A DNA stretch of 64,000 nt from Litorivivens lipolytica (GCF_014191715.1 NZ_JACHWY010000001.1:1488001-1552000); one strand, 5' to 3'; shown: positions 53,361-64,000, numbered from the stretch's first letter. Translations and numbers: made by a program. Notes: generated by a model not told the origin, from the letters alone.

Positions 53361-54587
53361 TCAGGCCGGTTCTTTGTCTAGCTCAAAGCCGTCGTGGAGA
53401 GCCCTTACTGCCAACTCAAGGTACTTCTCATCAACCACTACAGAGATCTTGATTTCTGATGTTGTGATCATCTGTATGTTGATCCCCTCAGCAGCAAGGA
53501 TCTTGAACATCTTACTGGCAATGCCCGCGTGGGAGCGCATGCCTACACCGACCAGTGACACCTTGACGATCTTTGCGTCGGTTTTCACCTGCTCGGCACC
53601 GATGTTTTTGGCGATACCTTGCAATACCGCTTCCGCTTTCGCGAGGTCATTGCGGTTTACCGTAAATGTTAGATCAGTTTTTCCATCCTCGCCAACGTTC
53701 TGCACAATAACATCGACTTCGATGTTGCTGTCACCTATGGGCGCCAGTATCTGCGAGGCAACACCGGGGCTGTCCGGCACGCCAACCACAGTCAGTTTGG
53801 CTTCGTCGCGATTGAACGCGATACCTGCAATTGATGGTGTTTCCATTTCCGTTTGTTCCTCAAGGCTGATCAGGGTTCCAGGCCCTTCCTGAAAACTGTG
53901 CAATACGCGCAGGGGTACATTAAATTTGCCGGCGAACTCAACTGCCCGTATTTGAAGGACTTTTGAGCCCAGACTGGCCATTTCCAACATTTCTTCAAAG
54001 GTAATTCGGTCGAGTCGACGTGCTTTTTCAACCACGCGCGGGTCTGTGGTGTAAACGCCATCAACGTCGGTATAAATCTGGCACTCATCGGCTTTCAACG
54101 CCGCAGCAATGGCAACCGCCGTCGTATCTGAACCACCGCGACCCAGCGTTGTGATATTGCCTTGCTCGTCCACACCCTGAAAACCAGCGACGACAACAAC
54201 GCGACCGGCGGCAAGATCAGCGCGAATATTGTCGTTATCTATTTCACGAATTCGCGCCTTTGTGTAAGCGTTATCCGTCAGAATTTTCACTTGGGCGCCG
54301 GTATAGGAGCGCGCTTCAAGACCACGCTCTTCCAATGCCATACTGAGCAGCGCAATCGTGACCTGTTCGCCCGTGGAAACCAGCACGTCCATTTCACGGG
54401 GGTTCGGTTTGTTGCTTATCTGTTTGGCCAGATCAATCAGGCGATTGGTCTCACCGCTCATTGCGGACACCACGACCACAATGTCATGGCCTTCTGCGCG
54501 GAATTTTCCAACTTTTTCAGCAACAGACTGGATGCGCTCGACCGTACCCACCGAGGTTCCACCAAACTTTTGAACTATCAGACTCAT
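53361..54587 (-). CDS. lysC: Aspartate kinase
   Basis: 408 residues from ATG 54587 (MSLIVQKFGGTSVG). It phosphorylates aspartate, the entry step to Lys, Thr, Met and diaminopimelate. Kinase motifs KFGGTSVG, VVVVSAMSG and TLGRGGSDTTAV are present, followed by two ACT domains (TVVGVPDSPGVASQIL, VSLVGVGMRSHAGIASKMF) for feedback control. The frame is open seven codons further upstream, which lacks family similarity. No lysine riboswitch fits in the 108-bp gap to alaS. Confidence 0.97.
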   Translation of the reverse strand: MSLIVQKFGGTSVGTVERIQSVAEKVGKFRAEGHDIVVVVSAMSGETNRLIDLAKQISNKPNPREMDVLVSTGEQVTIALLSMALEERGLEARSYTGAQVKILTDNAYTKARIREIDNDNIRADLAAGRVVVVAGFQGVDEQGNITTLGRGGSDTTAVAIAAALKADECQIYTDVDGVYTTDPRVVEKARRLDRITFEEMLEMASLGSKVLQIRAVEFAGKFNVPLRVLHSFQEGPGTLISLEEQTEMETPSIAGIAFNRDEAKLTVVGVPDSPGVASQILAPIGDSNIEVDVIVQNVGEDGKTDLTFTVNRNDLAKAEAVLQGIAKNIGAEQVKTDAKIVKVSLVGVGMRSHAGIASKMFKILAAEGINIQMITTSEIKISVVVDEKYLELAVRALHDGFELDKEPA

Positions 54588-54655
54588 TTCTGCTTTTCCA
54601 AATATCAAAAATCTTTACCTGCGCTGCAGGTAAATTCCAAACTGTGCCGAGGCCT

Positions 54656-54692
54656 AGATTGCTTCGTCGCTGCGCTCCTCGCAATCACGAGT
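54656..54692. repeat. Half copy of a GTCATTGCGAG-type palindromic repeat
   Basis: ATTGCTTCGTCGCTGCGCTC followed by CTCGCAAT lies in the lysC-alaS gap, 3 bp from the alaS stop. It matches one arm of the full element at 57469-57553. Confidence 0.6.
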
Positions 54693-54695
54693 GAA

Positions 54696-57308
<2,613 letters not shown>

Positions 57309-57328
57309 TCAAAGTCAGACACAAAAAC

Positions 57329-57359
57329 CCTGCCAGGCGATTACGCATCGTCCGGCAGG
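57329..57359 (-). terminator. Terminator-like hairpin in the probable alaS leader
   Basis: CCTGCC...GGCAGG with the inner ATCG/CGAT arms makes a stem of about 13 positions with one G-U pair and one mismatch. It is followed on the minus strand by GTTTTTG. It lies 42 nt before the alaS ATG and downstream of a TATACT -10, so it may attenuate alaS. Alternatively it terminates the upstream unit. Confidence 0.6.
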
Positions 57360-57385
57360 TATCTGGGTACATTCAAAGGGTGGGG

Positions 57386-57391
57386 AGTATA
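57386..57391 (-). promoter_or_regulatory. Putative -10 element of alaS
   Basis: TATACT on the minus strand, about 100 bp before the alaS ATG. The -35 (GATACA at 17 nt) is poor. Confidence 0.4.
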
Positions 57392-57468
57392 ACGGAAGCT
57401 GCGGCGCTTGTATCGCCTGCAGCCCTTGCTATTTGCGGGTTTCAGCCAAGATAGCTCGACCCCGATTG

Positions 57469-57553
57469 GTCATTGCGAGGAGCCCTGCGACGACGCAATC
57501 CCCAGCAGCCTCTGCCACAATCATGAGATTGCTTCGCAAGGCTCGCAATGACA
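57469..57553. repeat. Palindromic repeat with GTCATTGCGAG/CTCGCAATGAC ends
   Basis: About 85 bp bounded by an 11-bp perfect inverted repeat, with further internal symmetry (GACGCAATC against GATTGCTTC). It lies between the Trm112-like gene and alaS. Elements with these ends are common dispersed palindromes in gammaproteobacterial genomes. A half copy occurs at 54656. Confidence 0.7.
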
Positions 57554-57559
57554 GCACTT

Positions 57560-57745
57560 TTACCCCAGTTTTTCGTCGGCTGTCAGCTGCCGGGCCTCGC
57601 TCTCCAGCATCACCGGAATACCATCGCGAACCGGGTAGGCCAGACCGCTGGCCTTGCACACCAGCTCGTCTTTCTCTTCGTTGTACTCCAGCGGCGCCTT
57701 GCTCACGGGGCAGACCAGGATTTCCAGCAGTTTTTTATCGATCAT
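57560..57745 (-). CDS. Trm112/YcaR family protein
   Basis: 61 residues, the usual size. [21 protein letters not shown] and [18 protein letters not shown] are the family signature. The zinc-ribbon cysteines are reduced to CPVS and VCKA, as in many bacterial members. The eukaryotic relative activates methyltransferases; bacterial members often sit beside kdsB, lpxK or methyltransferases. Here the neighbours are alaS and an M23 peptidase, so its partner is not evident. Confidence 0.9.
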   Translation of the reverse strand: MIDKKLLEILVCPVSKAPLEYNEEKDELVCKASGLAYPVRDGIPVMLESEARQLTADEKLG

Positions 57746-57793
57746 CAGTCTCTCACGGGGCCATCTCGGCCTAAAAATTCTTGGTAGCAGACC

Positions 57794-58606
57794 TTATTGC
57801 TTCGCCGACAGCATTGGCCCTACGTGCAATACAGGGTCCAGCCTGACCTTGTACCAATTCATACGCCAGTCCAAATGCGGCCCGGTGGCGCGTCCAGTAG
57901 CTCCGACCTTGCCGACCACCTCACCCTGTTTGACCTTCTGGCCGTCTTTGACCAGCACTTCACTCAGGTGGATAAAGGTCGAAGACACGCCATAGCCGTG
58001 ATCCATCACCAAGGTGCCGCCGGAGAAGTACATATCCGGATGGACCAGAGTCACGGTGGCATCGGCCGGGGCTACCACCGGGGTGCCGGTGGGTGCAGCA
58101 ACATCCACCCCAAAGTGGGGGCGGCGCGGCTCGCCATTATAAACACGCTGACTGCCGAATACACCCGTGATGGGGCCTTCCAGCGGCCAAATAAAAGGGC
58201 CGGCAAAGGCCAGACTGTCACTGACCACACGCCGTGCGCGAGCTACCTGAGCGTTTTCCCGACGGATGCGCTCCAGCACCTCAGGAGGCGGGTTAACCGT
58301 ATTCTGCGGCACGCCCTCAATGCGCTGAATGTCGTACTGGCGCTGGCGGATCGTCAGCACCTGTTCCCGACAAGCTTCGCCCTTACAGATTTTCAGCACC
58401 TTGGTGGGTTTGGCATCGCGCCCAAAACCGAAGACAAAGCGCCCATCCGGCGTCTGCTGCAATTCCTTTTTACCAAGCCAGACCCGCTCGCCCGGCTGCG
58501 CCTTGCCAATCAACAGTCCACCCTGAGCCAGCTCGCCGCTCAGCTCAATGGCCTGAGCAAAACCCGTTGCCATTATCAGCGCCAGCAGCGCCAAACCTCT
58601 ACGCAT
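57794..58606 (-). CDS. M23 family (LytM-type) peptidoglycan endopeptidase
   Basis: 270 residues from ATG 58606, chosen because AGGGAC precedes it; ATG 58618 adds four. A signal peptide ends near TGFAQA. An N-terminal beta domain is followed by a helical linker (EVLERIRRENAQVARARRVV). The catalytic domain has zinc ligands in RPHFGVDVAAPTGTP (HxxxD) and GPHLDWRM (HxD), plus the conserved GYGVSSTFIHLSE. The set is complete, so it should cleave peptidoglycan cross-links in the periplasm. It is divergent from greB. Confidence 0.93.
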   Translation of the reverse strand: MRRGLALLALIMATGFAQAIELSGELAQGGLLIGKAQPGERVWLGKKELQQTPDGRFVFGFGRDAKPTKVLKICKGEACREQVLTIRQRQYDIQRIEGVPQNTVNPPPEVLERIRRENAQVARARRVVSDSLAFAGPFIWPLEGPITGVFGSQRVYNGEPRRPHFGVDVAAPTGTPVVAPADATVTLVHPDMYFSGGTLVMDHGYGVSSTFIHLSEVLVKDGQKVKQGEVVGKVGATGRATGPHLDWRMNWYKVRLDPVLHVGPMLSAKQ

Positions 58607-58659
58607 AGTGTCCCTCATGCAGAAAGCATTACAATGCGGGCGGTTTTCAAGGAGTCAGC

Positions 58660-59160
58660 ATGAGCCGCTACCGTCCACCGCGCCAGAAAGGGTCAGCTTA
58701 CATTACCGCCGAGGGCGAAAGAACCTTGCGCGAAGAACTTCGTCAACTCTGGAAGGTTGAACGCCCGCAGGTTACCGCCACCGTGCACGAAGCCGCGAAA
58801 AACGGGGATCGTTCGGAGAACGGTGACTACATCTATGGCAAGCGCAGGCTCCGCGAGATCGACAGCCGGGTGCGCTTTCTGACCAAGCGACTGGAAGAGC
58901 TAACCGTGGTGGATCGCCCACCCAGTGATCGCGAGAAAGTGTTTTTCGGCGCCTGGGTCACGCTGGAAGACGAGGACGGCGAGACCGTGGAATACCGCAT
59001 CGTCGGCCCTGATGAATTCGACCTGAAACAGCGCAAGCTGTCGATGGATTCACCGATGGCCCGCGCCATGCTGGGCAAACGCCTGGATGATGAATTCGTG
59101 GTTCGCACCCCGGAAGGTGAACGTGATTATTTTATCGTCGCGATTCGCTACGAAGGTTAA
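58660..59160 (+). CDS. greB: Transcription elongation factor GreB
   Basis: 166 residues. GreB enters the RNA polymerase secondary channel and stimulates cleavage of backtracked RNA. The coiled-coil tip with paired acidic residues is in NGDRSENGDYIYGKRRLREID, and the C-terminal FKBP-like domain contains YRIVGPDEFD. The basic N-terminus and 166-residue length favour GreB over GreA. AAGGAG lies before ATG 58660, and a TACAAT -10 near 58630. Its 3' end overlaps the convergent EamA gene by 29 bp. Confidence 0.97.
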   Translation: MSRYRPPRQKGSAYITAEGERTLREELRQLWKVERPQVTATVHEAAKNGDRSENGDYIYGKRRLREIDSRVRFLTKRLEELTVVDRPPSDREKVFFGAWVTLEDEDGETVEYRIVGPDEFDLKQRKLSMDSPMARAMLGKRLDDEFVVRTPEGERDYFIVAIRYEG

Positions 59161-59983
59161 TCCACACCCCGGCCAGCATCAGTGCCGCACCGGCGAAGAC
59201 CCACACCGACACCGCCTCCTGAAAAATTACCCACGCCAGCAAAGCAATCAGCGGCAGGCGCAGGAAATCCATCGGAATCACCACATTGGCCGGCGCCAGC
59301 GACAGGGCCTTGGTCAGACAGTAGTGGGCCGTTAGCGCGGTAACGGCAATGGATATCAGGCAAGGCCACTGCCAGCCCGGCGGCCAAGCCGGATCGAAAA
59401 TAAAAGCCACCGCCGCCATCGGCAGCTGCAAGAGGTTCATCAGCACCAGCACAGACAGCGGTGAATCCGTAAGAGTGATTTTGCGGGTCAGCGTGTGGGC
59501 AATACCAAAGGCAAAGGCGCCTGCCAGCATGACCAGCGTGCCGAACTCGGGCTCTACCAGCCCCGGCTTGACGATCAAGAGCGTCCCGAGAAAGCCCAGC
59601 ACCACGGCCGTGACTCGCGGCGGGGTGATTTTTTCATCGAGAATCACTGCCGCAAATAACAGCGACCAGATCGGTACGGTAAATTCCAGCGCAAATACCT
59701 GCGCCAGCGGGATCAGAGCGATGGCCACAAACCAGGCGTACTGGGCGAGAAAATGCACACTGTGGCGCAACAACTGCACCCAGGGCTGACGCACCTTCAG
59801 GCGATGCACGCCCATAAGCGGAAAACAACAGACCAGAATCGTCACTGCCAGAATATTGCGGTAGAACATCAACTGCAGGGGCGTCAGATCGCCCAGCACA
59901 ATGCGCGCGGCCACCGCCATGGCAGAAAAGGAGGCAATGGCGCCGGCCATCCAGGCCGCCGCTTTAAGAGGTTGGTGACTCAC
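59132..59983 (-). CDS. EamA/DMT superfamily transporter
   Basis: 283 residues with about ten hydrophobic segments in two EamA repeats, for example MFYRNILAVTILVCCFPLMG and FLRLPLIALLAWVIFQEAVS. Members export amino acids, nucleosides or other metabolites; the substrate here is unknown. GTG start 59983, which begins 3 bp after the cytochrome c stop, so it may be the third gene of the FAD dehydrogenase operon. Its 3' end overlaps greB. Confidence 0.9.
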   Translation of the reverse strand: MSHQPLKAAAWMAGAIASFSAMAVAARIVLGDLTPLQLMFYRNILAVTILVCCFPLMGVHRLKVRQPWVQLLRHSVHFLAQYAWFVAIALIPLAQVFALEFTVPIWSLLFAAVILDEKITPPRVTAVVLGFLGTLLIVKPGLVEPEFGTLVMLAGAFAFGIAHTLTRKITLTDSPLSVLVLMNLLQLPMAAVAFIFDPAWPPGWQWPCLISIAVTALTAHYCLTKALSLAPANVVIPMDFLRLPLIALLAWVIFQEAVSVWVFAGAALMLAGVWINLRSESRR

Positions 59984-59986
59984 AGA

Positions 59987-60373
59987 TCAGGGCGTTTCGG
60001 GTTCGGAAAAAGTCTTGAGGTATTCAATCACATCGGCGCGATCCTGAGCATCCTCAATCCCCAAACTCATCATCATATTGCCCGGCAAAAACCGCTTTGG
60101 ATCAGCCAGCCAAACGTTCATCAACTCCGGCGTCCAAACAAAATCTGCCTGTTTTAGCGCATCGCTGTAGTAATCGAAGCCCGGCTGACTACCAACGCGG
60201 AGATTGAAAATATTCCACAGGCTGGGGCCATTATTATGCCCCACCCCCTGCTCGGGGTAATGACAGGTTCGGCAGGGCCCAAACTTCAGCCGCCCCCTTT
60301 CGGCGTCGCCTACCGGCATTTCAGCATTCACTGAAAACGACAACATTAACAGGACAAGGAATACGCCTTTCAT
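59987..60373 (-). CDS. Periplasmic class I cytochrome c
   Basis: 128 residues with a signal peptide (MKGVFLVLLMLSFSVNA). One heme site, C34-R-T-C37-H38, and a probable axial Met in the GNMMMSLG loop. It ends in a typical C-terminal helix (ADVIEYLKTFSEP). It overlaps the preceding FAD dehydrogenase gene by 4 bp (ATGA), so it is the likely electron acceptor of that enzyme, taking electrons on toward the respiratory chain. Confidence 0.93.
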   Translation of the reverse strand: MKGVFLVLLMLSFSVNAEMPVGDAERGRLKFGPCRTCHYPEQGVGHNNGPSLWNIFNLRVGSQPGFDYYSDALKQADFVWTPELMNVWLADPKRFLPGNMMMSLGIEDAQDRADVIEYLKTFSEPETP

Positions 60374-61869
60374 ACCCGACTCTCCGCTGCATGACGCCCG
60401 GCGCGACGACCGAAGAAACTGCCGTCCCCAAGGGAAATACCGCTGGCGATATAAGGCGCTACGGGCAACCCGGCGCTGGTGCGGCCAGCGGCATAGAGAC
60501 CGGGAATCGCCTCACCAAAACCATTGAGAACTTGTGCGTTCAGATTAGTGCGCAAACCGCCGAAGGTATGAGCGGGGAAAAAAGCCTTATCAACGCTCAG
60601 GTCGTAGGCCACAAAAGGCGCCTCTCCAATGGGACTCAGATACTCCCGGCTTTTGCCGAAGAGCGGATCTTGTTGTGCCCGCGCATGTCGATTGTAGTAT
60701 CCGAGTGTTTCTAGCAGCGCATCCTTGGGCATGGGCAGCTTCTCGGCCAACTCGCTCACGGTAGCTGCGCGTACAACTTCGGTAACCCGGTAGTCGTCGT
60801 AGCCATACTGACTGGTTTTGTCGGTAATCAGCCAAGCCTTGCCGCGCTGATGAAAAGCAATATCGTGACCGAGAAAGGCGTGGTAATGGTCTTCTGTAAT
60901 AAAGCGCTGGCCCTTGTCATTCACTACAATGCCCTTCAATACATGGTCCGGCAGATAGAGCGGCATAATGGCGAAGCCATGATGCATCTGCGCAGTGGCG
61001 CCGCCCGCGCTGACGCCCATCTGAATACCCAGCCCCTGATCGCCCATGTTGCCCCACGGCACTGAACACTGGGCTAATTCCGGTGCATAAACCTGCAACA
61101 TCTCACGATTGTGGATAAAACCACCCGCGGCGAGAACAACGCCACGTTTGGCACGCAACTGCCGGGTTGCACCGTCCATCTCGACCTGAATGCCGCCGAT
61201 GCGACCATCGGACTCCACAATTAAACGCTGACAGGTAACACCCGTCAGATACTGGACTCCGGCCCGTCGGGCCGCAGGGATTAAAGCCTCCATCAGACTG
61301 CGGCCGCCCGTCCATCCCGAATGACCCGGCACATGACCGCGCGGCGCGGCCGGGATTTTATCGGCGAACTCCGACACCTGCTCAGAACCTGAGTAATAGA
61401 GAGAATCGCTGGTTCCGGGCAAGCCCTTGGCCGGCGTGTACGAAGGTTGATAGTGCACACCTTGTGCGACCAGCCAGTCAAAGTGCGCAACCGACTGTTC
61501 GCAATAGAGTTCAACCTTGTCAGTTTGTGCGTAAAGACCACTGGCGGTAAGAATGTAATCGCGCATGGCCTCGACTGTATCCTCAACACCACACGCCTTT
61601 TGCAGCGCAGTGCCCCCGCCACAGTACACCACGCCACCCGACATGGCTGAAGATCCGCCTAGCTTCGGCAGCATTTCCAGCACCAAAACCTTGGATCCTG
61701 CTGACGCCGCCTCGATAGCCGCTGACGTACCAGCCACCCCCGAACCAACGACAATAACGTCAACACTGGCAAACCAGCTTTTAACCGTACTCGACGGCAA
61801 GGCAGAGGCAGCAAGTGGCGCAGCAGCGAGTCCTGCGACCAAGGAACGTCGGGATAAATGAGTAGTCAC
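60370..61869 (-). CDS. Tat-exported FAD-dependent dehydrogenase (flavocytochrome/ketosteroid-dehydrogenase type)
   Basis: 499 residues, GTG start 61869. A twin-arginine signal (HLSRRSLVAGLAAAPLAAS) predicts folded export. The FAD Rossmann motif VIVVGSGVAGTSAAIEAA and the C-terminal AGRTSAGLPVAPYIASGISLGDG are the fumarate reductase/3-ketosteroid dehydrogenase type. The cap has GGLRTNLNAQVL. Coupled to a cytochrome c gene, it looks like a split flavocytochrome oxidising a periplasmic substrate. Substrate unknown; a steroid-like or unsaturated carboxylic compound is inference. Confidence 0.9.
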   Translation of the reverse strand: MTTHLSRRSLVAGLAAAPLAASALPSSTVKSWFASVDVIVVGSGVAGTSAAIEAASAGSKVLVLEMLPKLGGSSAMSGGVVYCGGGTALQKACGVEDTVEAMRDYILTASGLYAQTDKVELYCEQSVAHFDWLVAQGVHYQPSYTPAKGLPGTSDSLYYSGSEQVSEFADKIPAAPRGHVPGHSGWTGGRSLMEALIPAARRAGVQYLTGVTCQRLIVESDGRIGGIQVEMDGATRQLRAKRGVVLAAGGFIHNREMLQVYAPELAQCSVPWGNMGDQGLGIQMGVSAGGATAQMHHGFAIMPLYLPDHVLKGIVVNDKGQRFITEDHYHAFLGHDIAFHQRGKAWLITDKTSQYGYDDYRVTEVVRAATVSELAEKLPMPKDALLETLGYYNRHARAQQDPLFGKSREYLSPIGEAPFVAYDLSVDKAFFPAHTFGGLRTNLNAQVLNGFGEAIPGLYAAGRTSAGLPVAPYIASGISLGDGSFFGRRAGRHAAESRV

Positions 61870-61914
61870 CTAGAGTCGTCCTGCACCGGGAAAGTGCAGA
61901 AAGCTTACACGAAA

Positions 61915-61937
61915 AGCCCGCCTCTACTGGGCGGGCT
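61915..61937 (-). terminator. Terminator after the Pro/Ala/Ser-rich protein gene
   Basis: AGCCCGCC/GGCGGGCT, an 8-bp stem with a 7-nt loop followed on the minus strand by TTTT. It isolates the secreted-protein gene from the FAD dehydrogenase operon. Confidence 0.8.
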
Positions 61938-61990
61938 GGGATAAATCACGAAGCAGGCTCAAGTTGTTAAACCTGCTTCAGGGTGCTCCT

Positions 61991-62950
61991 TCAGGCCTCG
62001 GGAAGATCATCCGGCCCTGCCGGAGCGGCAGGCTCTTCATCGGGGGCAGACGGCGCCGCCGGCACAGAAGGCGCTTGGCCACCGCCGGATGACGGACTCT
62101 CAGCCTGCAGCGAAACCGTTACATTGACGATCTCAGAAACCTGAAAAGGCTGCGGCAAAGGTGATTGCTCCTCTGCGTCAGAAGGCACGCCTACGGCGAT
62201 ATTTACACCATCACTGTCAGGCGCACTGCTACCGTCACCGTCAGGGGCATCTGGCTGCTGCGGCGCAGTGGGCTCGACATTGCCACCCCCATCAGGTGCT
62301 GACGGAGCACTGGGTGCTGAAGGCTGCGACGGTGCAGACGACCCTGACGGAGCGCTCGGTGCGCTGGACTGCTGAGCCGCCGCCAGAGTATCGGGAAGAC
62401 TCGTTACCTGAGTCTCAATCGCCGATACCCGATTTTCCAGCTCGCTCTGGCTAGGTGGCTCAGCGTTGGAAACGGCCGTTACAAAACCTTCAGCATCCGG
62501 CGTTGACTGTTCATCCATACCTCCGCCCATCGCGGTTGGATCATTCGGAGCCGATGGCGCGCCAGGCGCCGCTGAGCCATCGGGCGCTGATGATCCGTCA
62601 GGCGTTGACGGGGCACTCGGCGCTGGCGGTGTTCCACCGCCGCCTGAACCACCTTGGTTTTGCACAAACTCAGCAGTTTGCTGACCCAAGCCGGGCAGCG
62701 ACGCTGAATTGGTCTGGGCAACAATTGAACCGGCAAGAAATTCAGTGACGTTAAAATTCACACCTGCGTCACCTTCCGGTGTTGCTGCGCTAGTCAGCGG
62801 TTCGGTCTCCAATGACGACTGACCATTCACACCCAGCGGCAGGGAATCTCCCAAGCCTCCGGGCAGGATGCCAGTCCCCACAGGGCCTTGCGCTACGGCG
62901 GCACCGCTTGCGGCAAGCAAACTGACTACAAGTGTTTTTTTAACAAACAT
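61991..62950 (-). CDS. Secreted Pro/Ala/Ser-rich low-complexity protein
   Basis: 319 residues, start ATG 62950 behind a strong AGGAGGA. The signal peptide ends GAAVAQ. The first 90 residues look ordered (NVTEFLAGSIVAQTNSASLP). The rest is mostly disordered SAPxGSAP-like repeats interrupted by one short helix (SELENRVSAIETQVTSLPDTL) and a strand-rich stretch (FQVSEIVNVTVSLQ). Strongly acidic overall, no cysteines. I recognise no family; a surface or matrix linker is conceivable. The good ribosome site, signal peptide and terminator argue that the gene is real. Confidence 0.8.
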   Translation of the reverse strand: MFVKKTLVVSLLAASGAAVAQGPVGTGILPGGLGDSLPLGVNGQSSLETEPLTSAATPEGDAGVNFNVTEFLAGSIVAQTNSASLPGLGQQTAEFVQNQGGSGGGGTPPAPSAPSTPDGSSAPDGSAAPGAPSAPNDPTAMGGGMDEQSTPDAEGFVTAVSNAEPPSQSELENRVSAIETQVTSLPDTLAAAQQSSAPSAPSGSSAPSQPSAPSAPSAPDGGGNVEPTAPQQPDAPDGDGSSAPDSDGVNIAVGVPSDAEEQSPLPQPFQVSEIVNVTVSLQAESPSSGGGQAPSVPAAPSAPDEEPAAPAGPDDLPEA

Positions 62951-63253
62951 CTGCTCCTCCTTTTGCTTCTCGTATTGGCCATCCTTACGCGTTGAGATAG
63001 GTATTAGTGCTTCAAGTTTCGGTGAATATTAACAGCGCCAAGCACGCGTGATCAGACGCACAGTTTTATGGTTTCACCCTTTAAAATACCTGCTCTCACG
63101 TTCTCATGAGTCCGTAAAAATAGTGATCGGAATTGCTTGATCTGCAGATTTGAACCAGCGCGATAAAATTCTTTATCACCCGCCTGTGCGGTGTTTGTCG
63201 CGTACGGTTTGCGCTAACCTGAAGCCCCACTTACCACGATTAAAGAGATAACA
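62951..63253. other. 303-bp intergenic region without recognised content
   Basis: It separates the leftward secreted-protein gene from the rightward EthD-like gene. It is AT-rich (for example TTTAAAATACC near 63080) and must hold two divergent promoters. I see no gene, repeat or strong dyad. Confidence 0.5.
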
Positions 63254-63952
63254 ATGGAAAAGCTGATCTACATGCTCTGGAAGCCGGAAAATGAGTCCAG
63301 CGATGCATTTCGCGACACGATGCTCAATAAGGTAACGCCTGAACTGCGGCGCGAAACTCCTCATACCATTCGACTTTGCGTATCGGACTCCGACGTAGCG
63401 GCAGCCGCCCCTTATCGCCTGGAAAGCGTTTCTCCCGCTGCCGATGCCATCATTTCCATCTGGGTAGACAGCAGCGTGTACCGCGAGCGTCTGGAAACTA
63501 TCCTTGCTGAACACAGCCAACGCTTCTGTGGTTATCTGGTGACCGAGTCTGAGCCGCTACTCAATAACCGCTATCCAGCCAAACCCGGCGCCCGAACGGA
63601 AGGCATGAATCAGGTGGTTTTTCTGCAGAAACCGGAACGCCTCAGCTTTGACGAATGGATCGATATCTGGCACTGCAGTCACACGAAAATCGCTATCGAA
63701 ACCCAATCTACTTTTGGCTATCGACAAAATGTGGTGACGCGCGCCCTGACGCCAGATGCACCGCCCTGCGATGCCATTGTCGAAGAAAACTTTCCGGAGG
63801 CTGCTATTCACGGACGAGCCGCATTTTACGATGCCGAGGGCAAGCCCGAACTTCAGCAGGAACGAGAGAAGGTCATGATGGAGAGCTGTGCGCGATTTAT
63901 CGATTTCGACAAAATTGACTGCATACCCATGAGTGAATACCTTGTATCCTGA
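63254..63952 (+). CDS. EthD-like protein with two ferredoxin-like halves
   Basis: 232 residues, no signal peptide. Each half starts with a strand followed by a helix: KLIYMLWKPENESSDAFRDTML, and QVVFLQKPERLSFDEWIDIWHCSHT. The latter is the typical EthD pattern (Trp, then His in a helix). Tandem dimeric alpha/beta-barrel halves would form a pseudo-dimer. EthD-type proteins accompany ring-hydroxylating or aromatic and steroid catabolic genes, but none is visible before the window ends. AAGAG lies 7 nt before the ATG. Confidence 0.75.
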   Translation: MEKLIYMLWKPENESSDAFRDTMLNKVTPELRRETPHTIRLCVSDSDVAAAAPYRLESVSPAADAIISIWVDSSVYRERLETILAEHSQRFCGYLVTESEPLLNNRYPAKPGARTEGMNQVVFLQKPERLSFDEWIDIWHCSHTKIAIETQSTFGYRQNVVTRALTPDAPPCDAIVEENFPEAAIHGRAAFYDAEGKPELQQEREKVMMESCARFIDFDKIDCIPMSEYLVS

Positions 63953-64000
63953 ACAGCGCACAACCGATGATAAAACCCGATAAAAACAAAAGAGTCGTAA

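Noticed and set aside
54588-54695. Lysine riboswitch before lysC
   Set aside because: The gap is only 108 bp, is partly taken by a dispersed palindrome, and lacks the five-helix lysine aptamer pattern.
63967-64000. Possible start of another gene at the right edge (ATG 63967)
   Set aside because: Only 11 codons are visible, with no ribosome site; too little to support a call.

Overview
The window reads as a chromosomal segment of a marine-type gammaproteobacterium. The housekeeping blocks follow the order known from Pseudomonas and its relatives: yhdP-rng-maf-mreDCB facing gatCAB; moeB/prmC/prfA/hemA facing TPR-lolB-ispE-tRNA-Gln-prs-rplY-pth-ychF; and alaS-lysC-csrA-tRNA-Ser. Four TonB-dependent receptors, a Tat-exported FAD dehydrogenase with its own cytochrome c, and an EthD-like protein suggest the Cellvibrionales/Spongiibacteraceae/Halieaceae neighbourhood. 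That placement is inference; there is no rRNA to confirm it. No prophage, transposase or CRISPR array was seen.

Layout. 1-6041 (minus): cell-shape and RNase G operon, with yhdP cut by the left edge. 6349-9899 (plus): GatCAB amidotransferase and a small PA4642-like protein, then a REP doublet. 9996-14651: Smr nuclease, CWC zinc protein, CysZ, RhlB helicase, DoxX/HvfX-like protein, ThiF/MoeB-like enzyme. 14641-17860 (minus): prmC, prfA, hemA. 18011-24949 (plus): TPR lipoprotein, lolB, ispE, tRNA-Gln, prs, rplY, pth, ychF. 25010-33943: tRNA-Met, a small outer-membrane barrel, cmoAB, an unrecognised helical protein, a type Ic aspartate aminotransferase, an SDR, and a c-di-GMP/phosphorelay trio (REC-EAL, REC, HPt) without a kinase. 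33992-50206: four TonB-dependent receptors, tRNA-Arg, and between the second and third receptors a RimK-like ligase facing three hydrolase genes plus a PagL-like deacylase. 50774-57287: secreted amidase, tRNA-Ser, csrA, lysC, alaS. 57560-63952: Trm112-like protein, M23 peptidase, greB, EamA transporter, cytochrome c plus FAD dehydrogenase, a Pro/Ala/Ser-rich secreted protein, an EthD-like protein.

Most interesting points. (1) At 39568-44655 an ATP-grasp amino-acid ligase is transcribed divergently from an M14-like carboxypeptidase (DUF2817), a GNAT fused to a C39-type cysteine peptidase, and a QEGLA/MATCAP-type metallopeptidase. All expected catalytic residues are visible, which suggests a ligate, trim and acetylate peptide-tag system. 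(2) Three of the four tRNA genes are followed by related multi-hairpin elements that end or begin with a short copy of that tRNA's own T-arm 3' strand, reminiscent of the rtT repeats of E. coli tyrT. (3) The terminators of three tRNAs are long inverted repeats that pair back into the tRNA CCA end. (4) mreC appears to start at ATT. (5) A near-consensus sigma-54 promoter lies before the secreted amidase, and a terminator hairpin lies inside the probable alaS leader.
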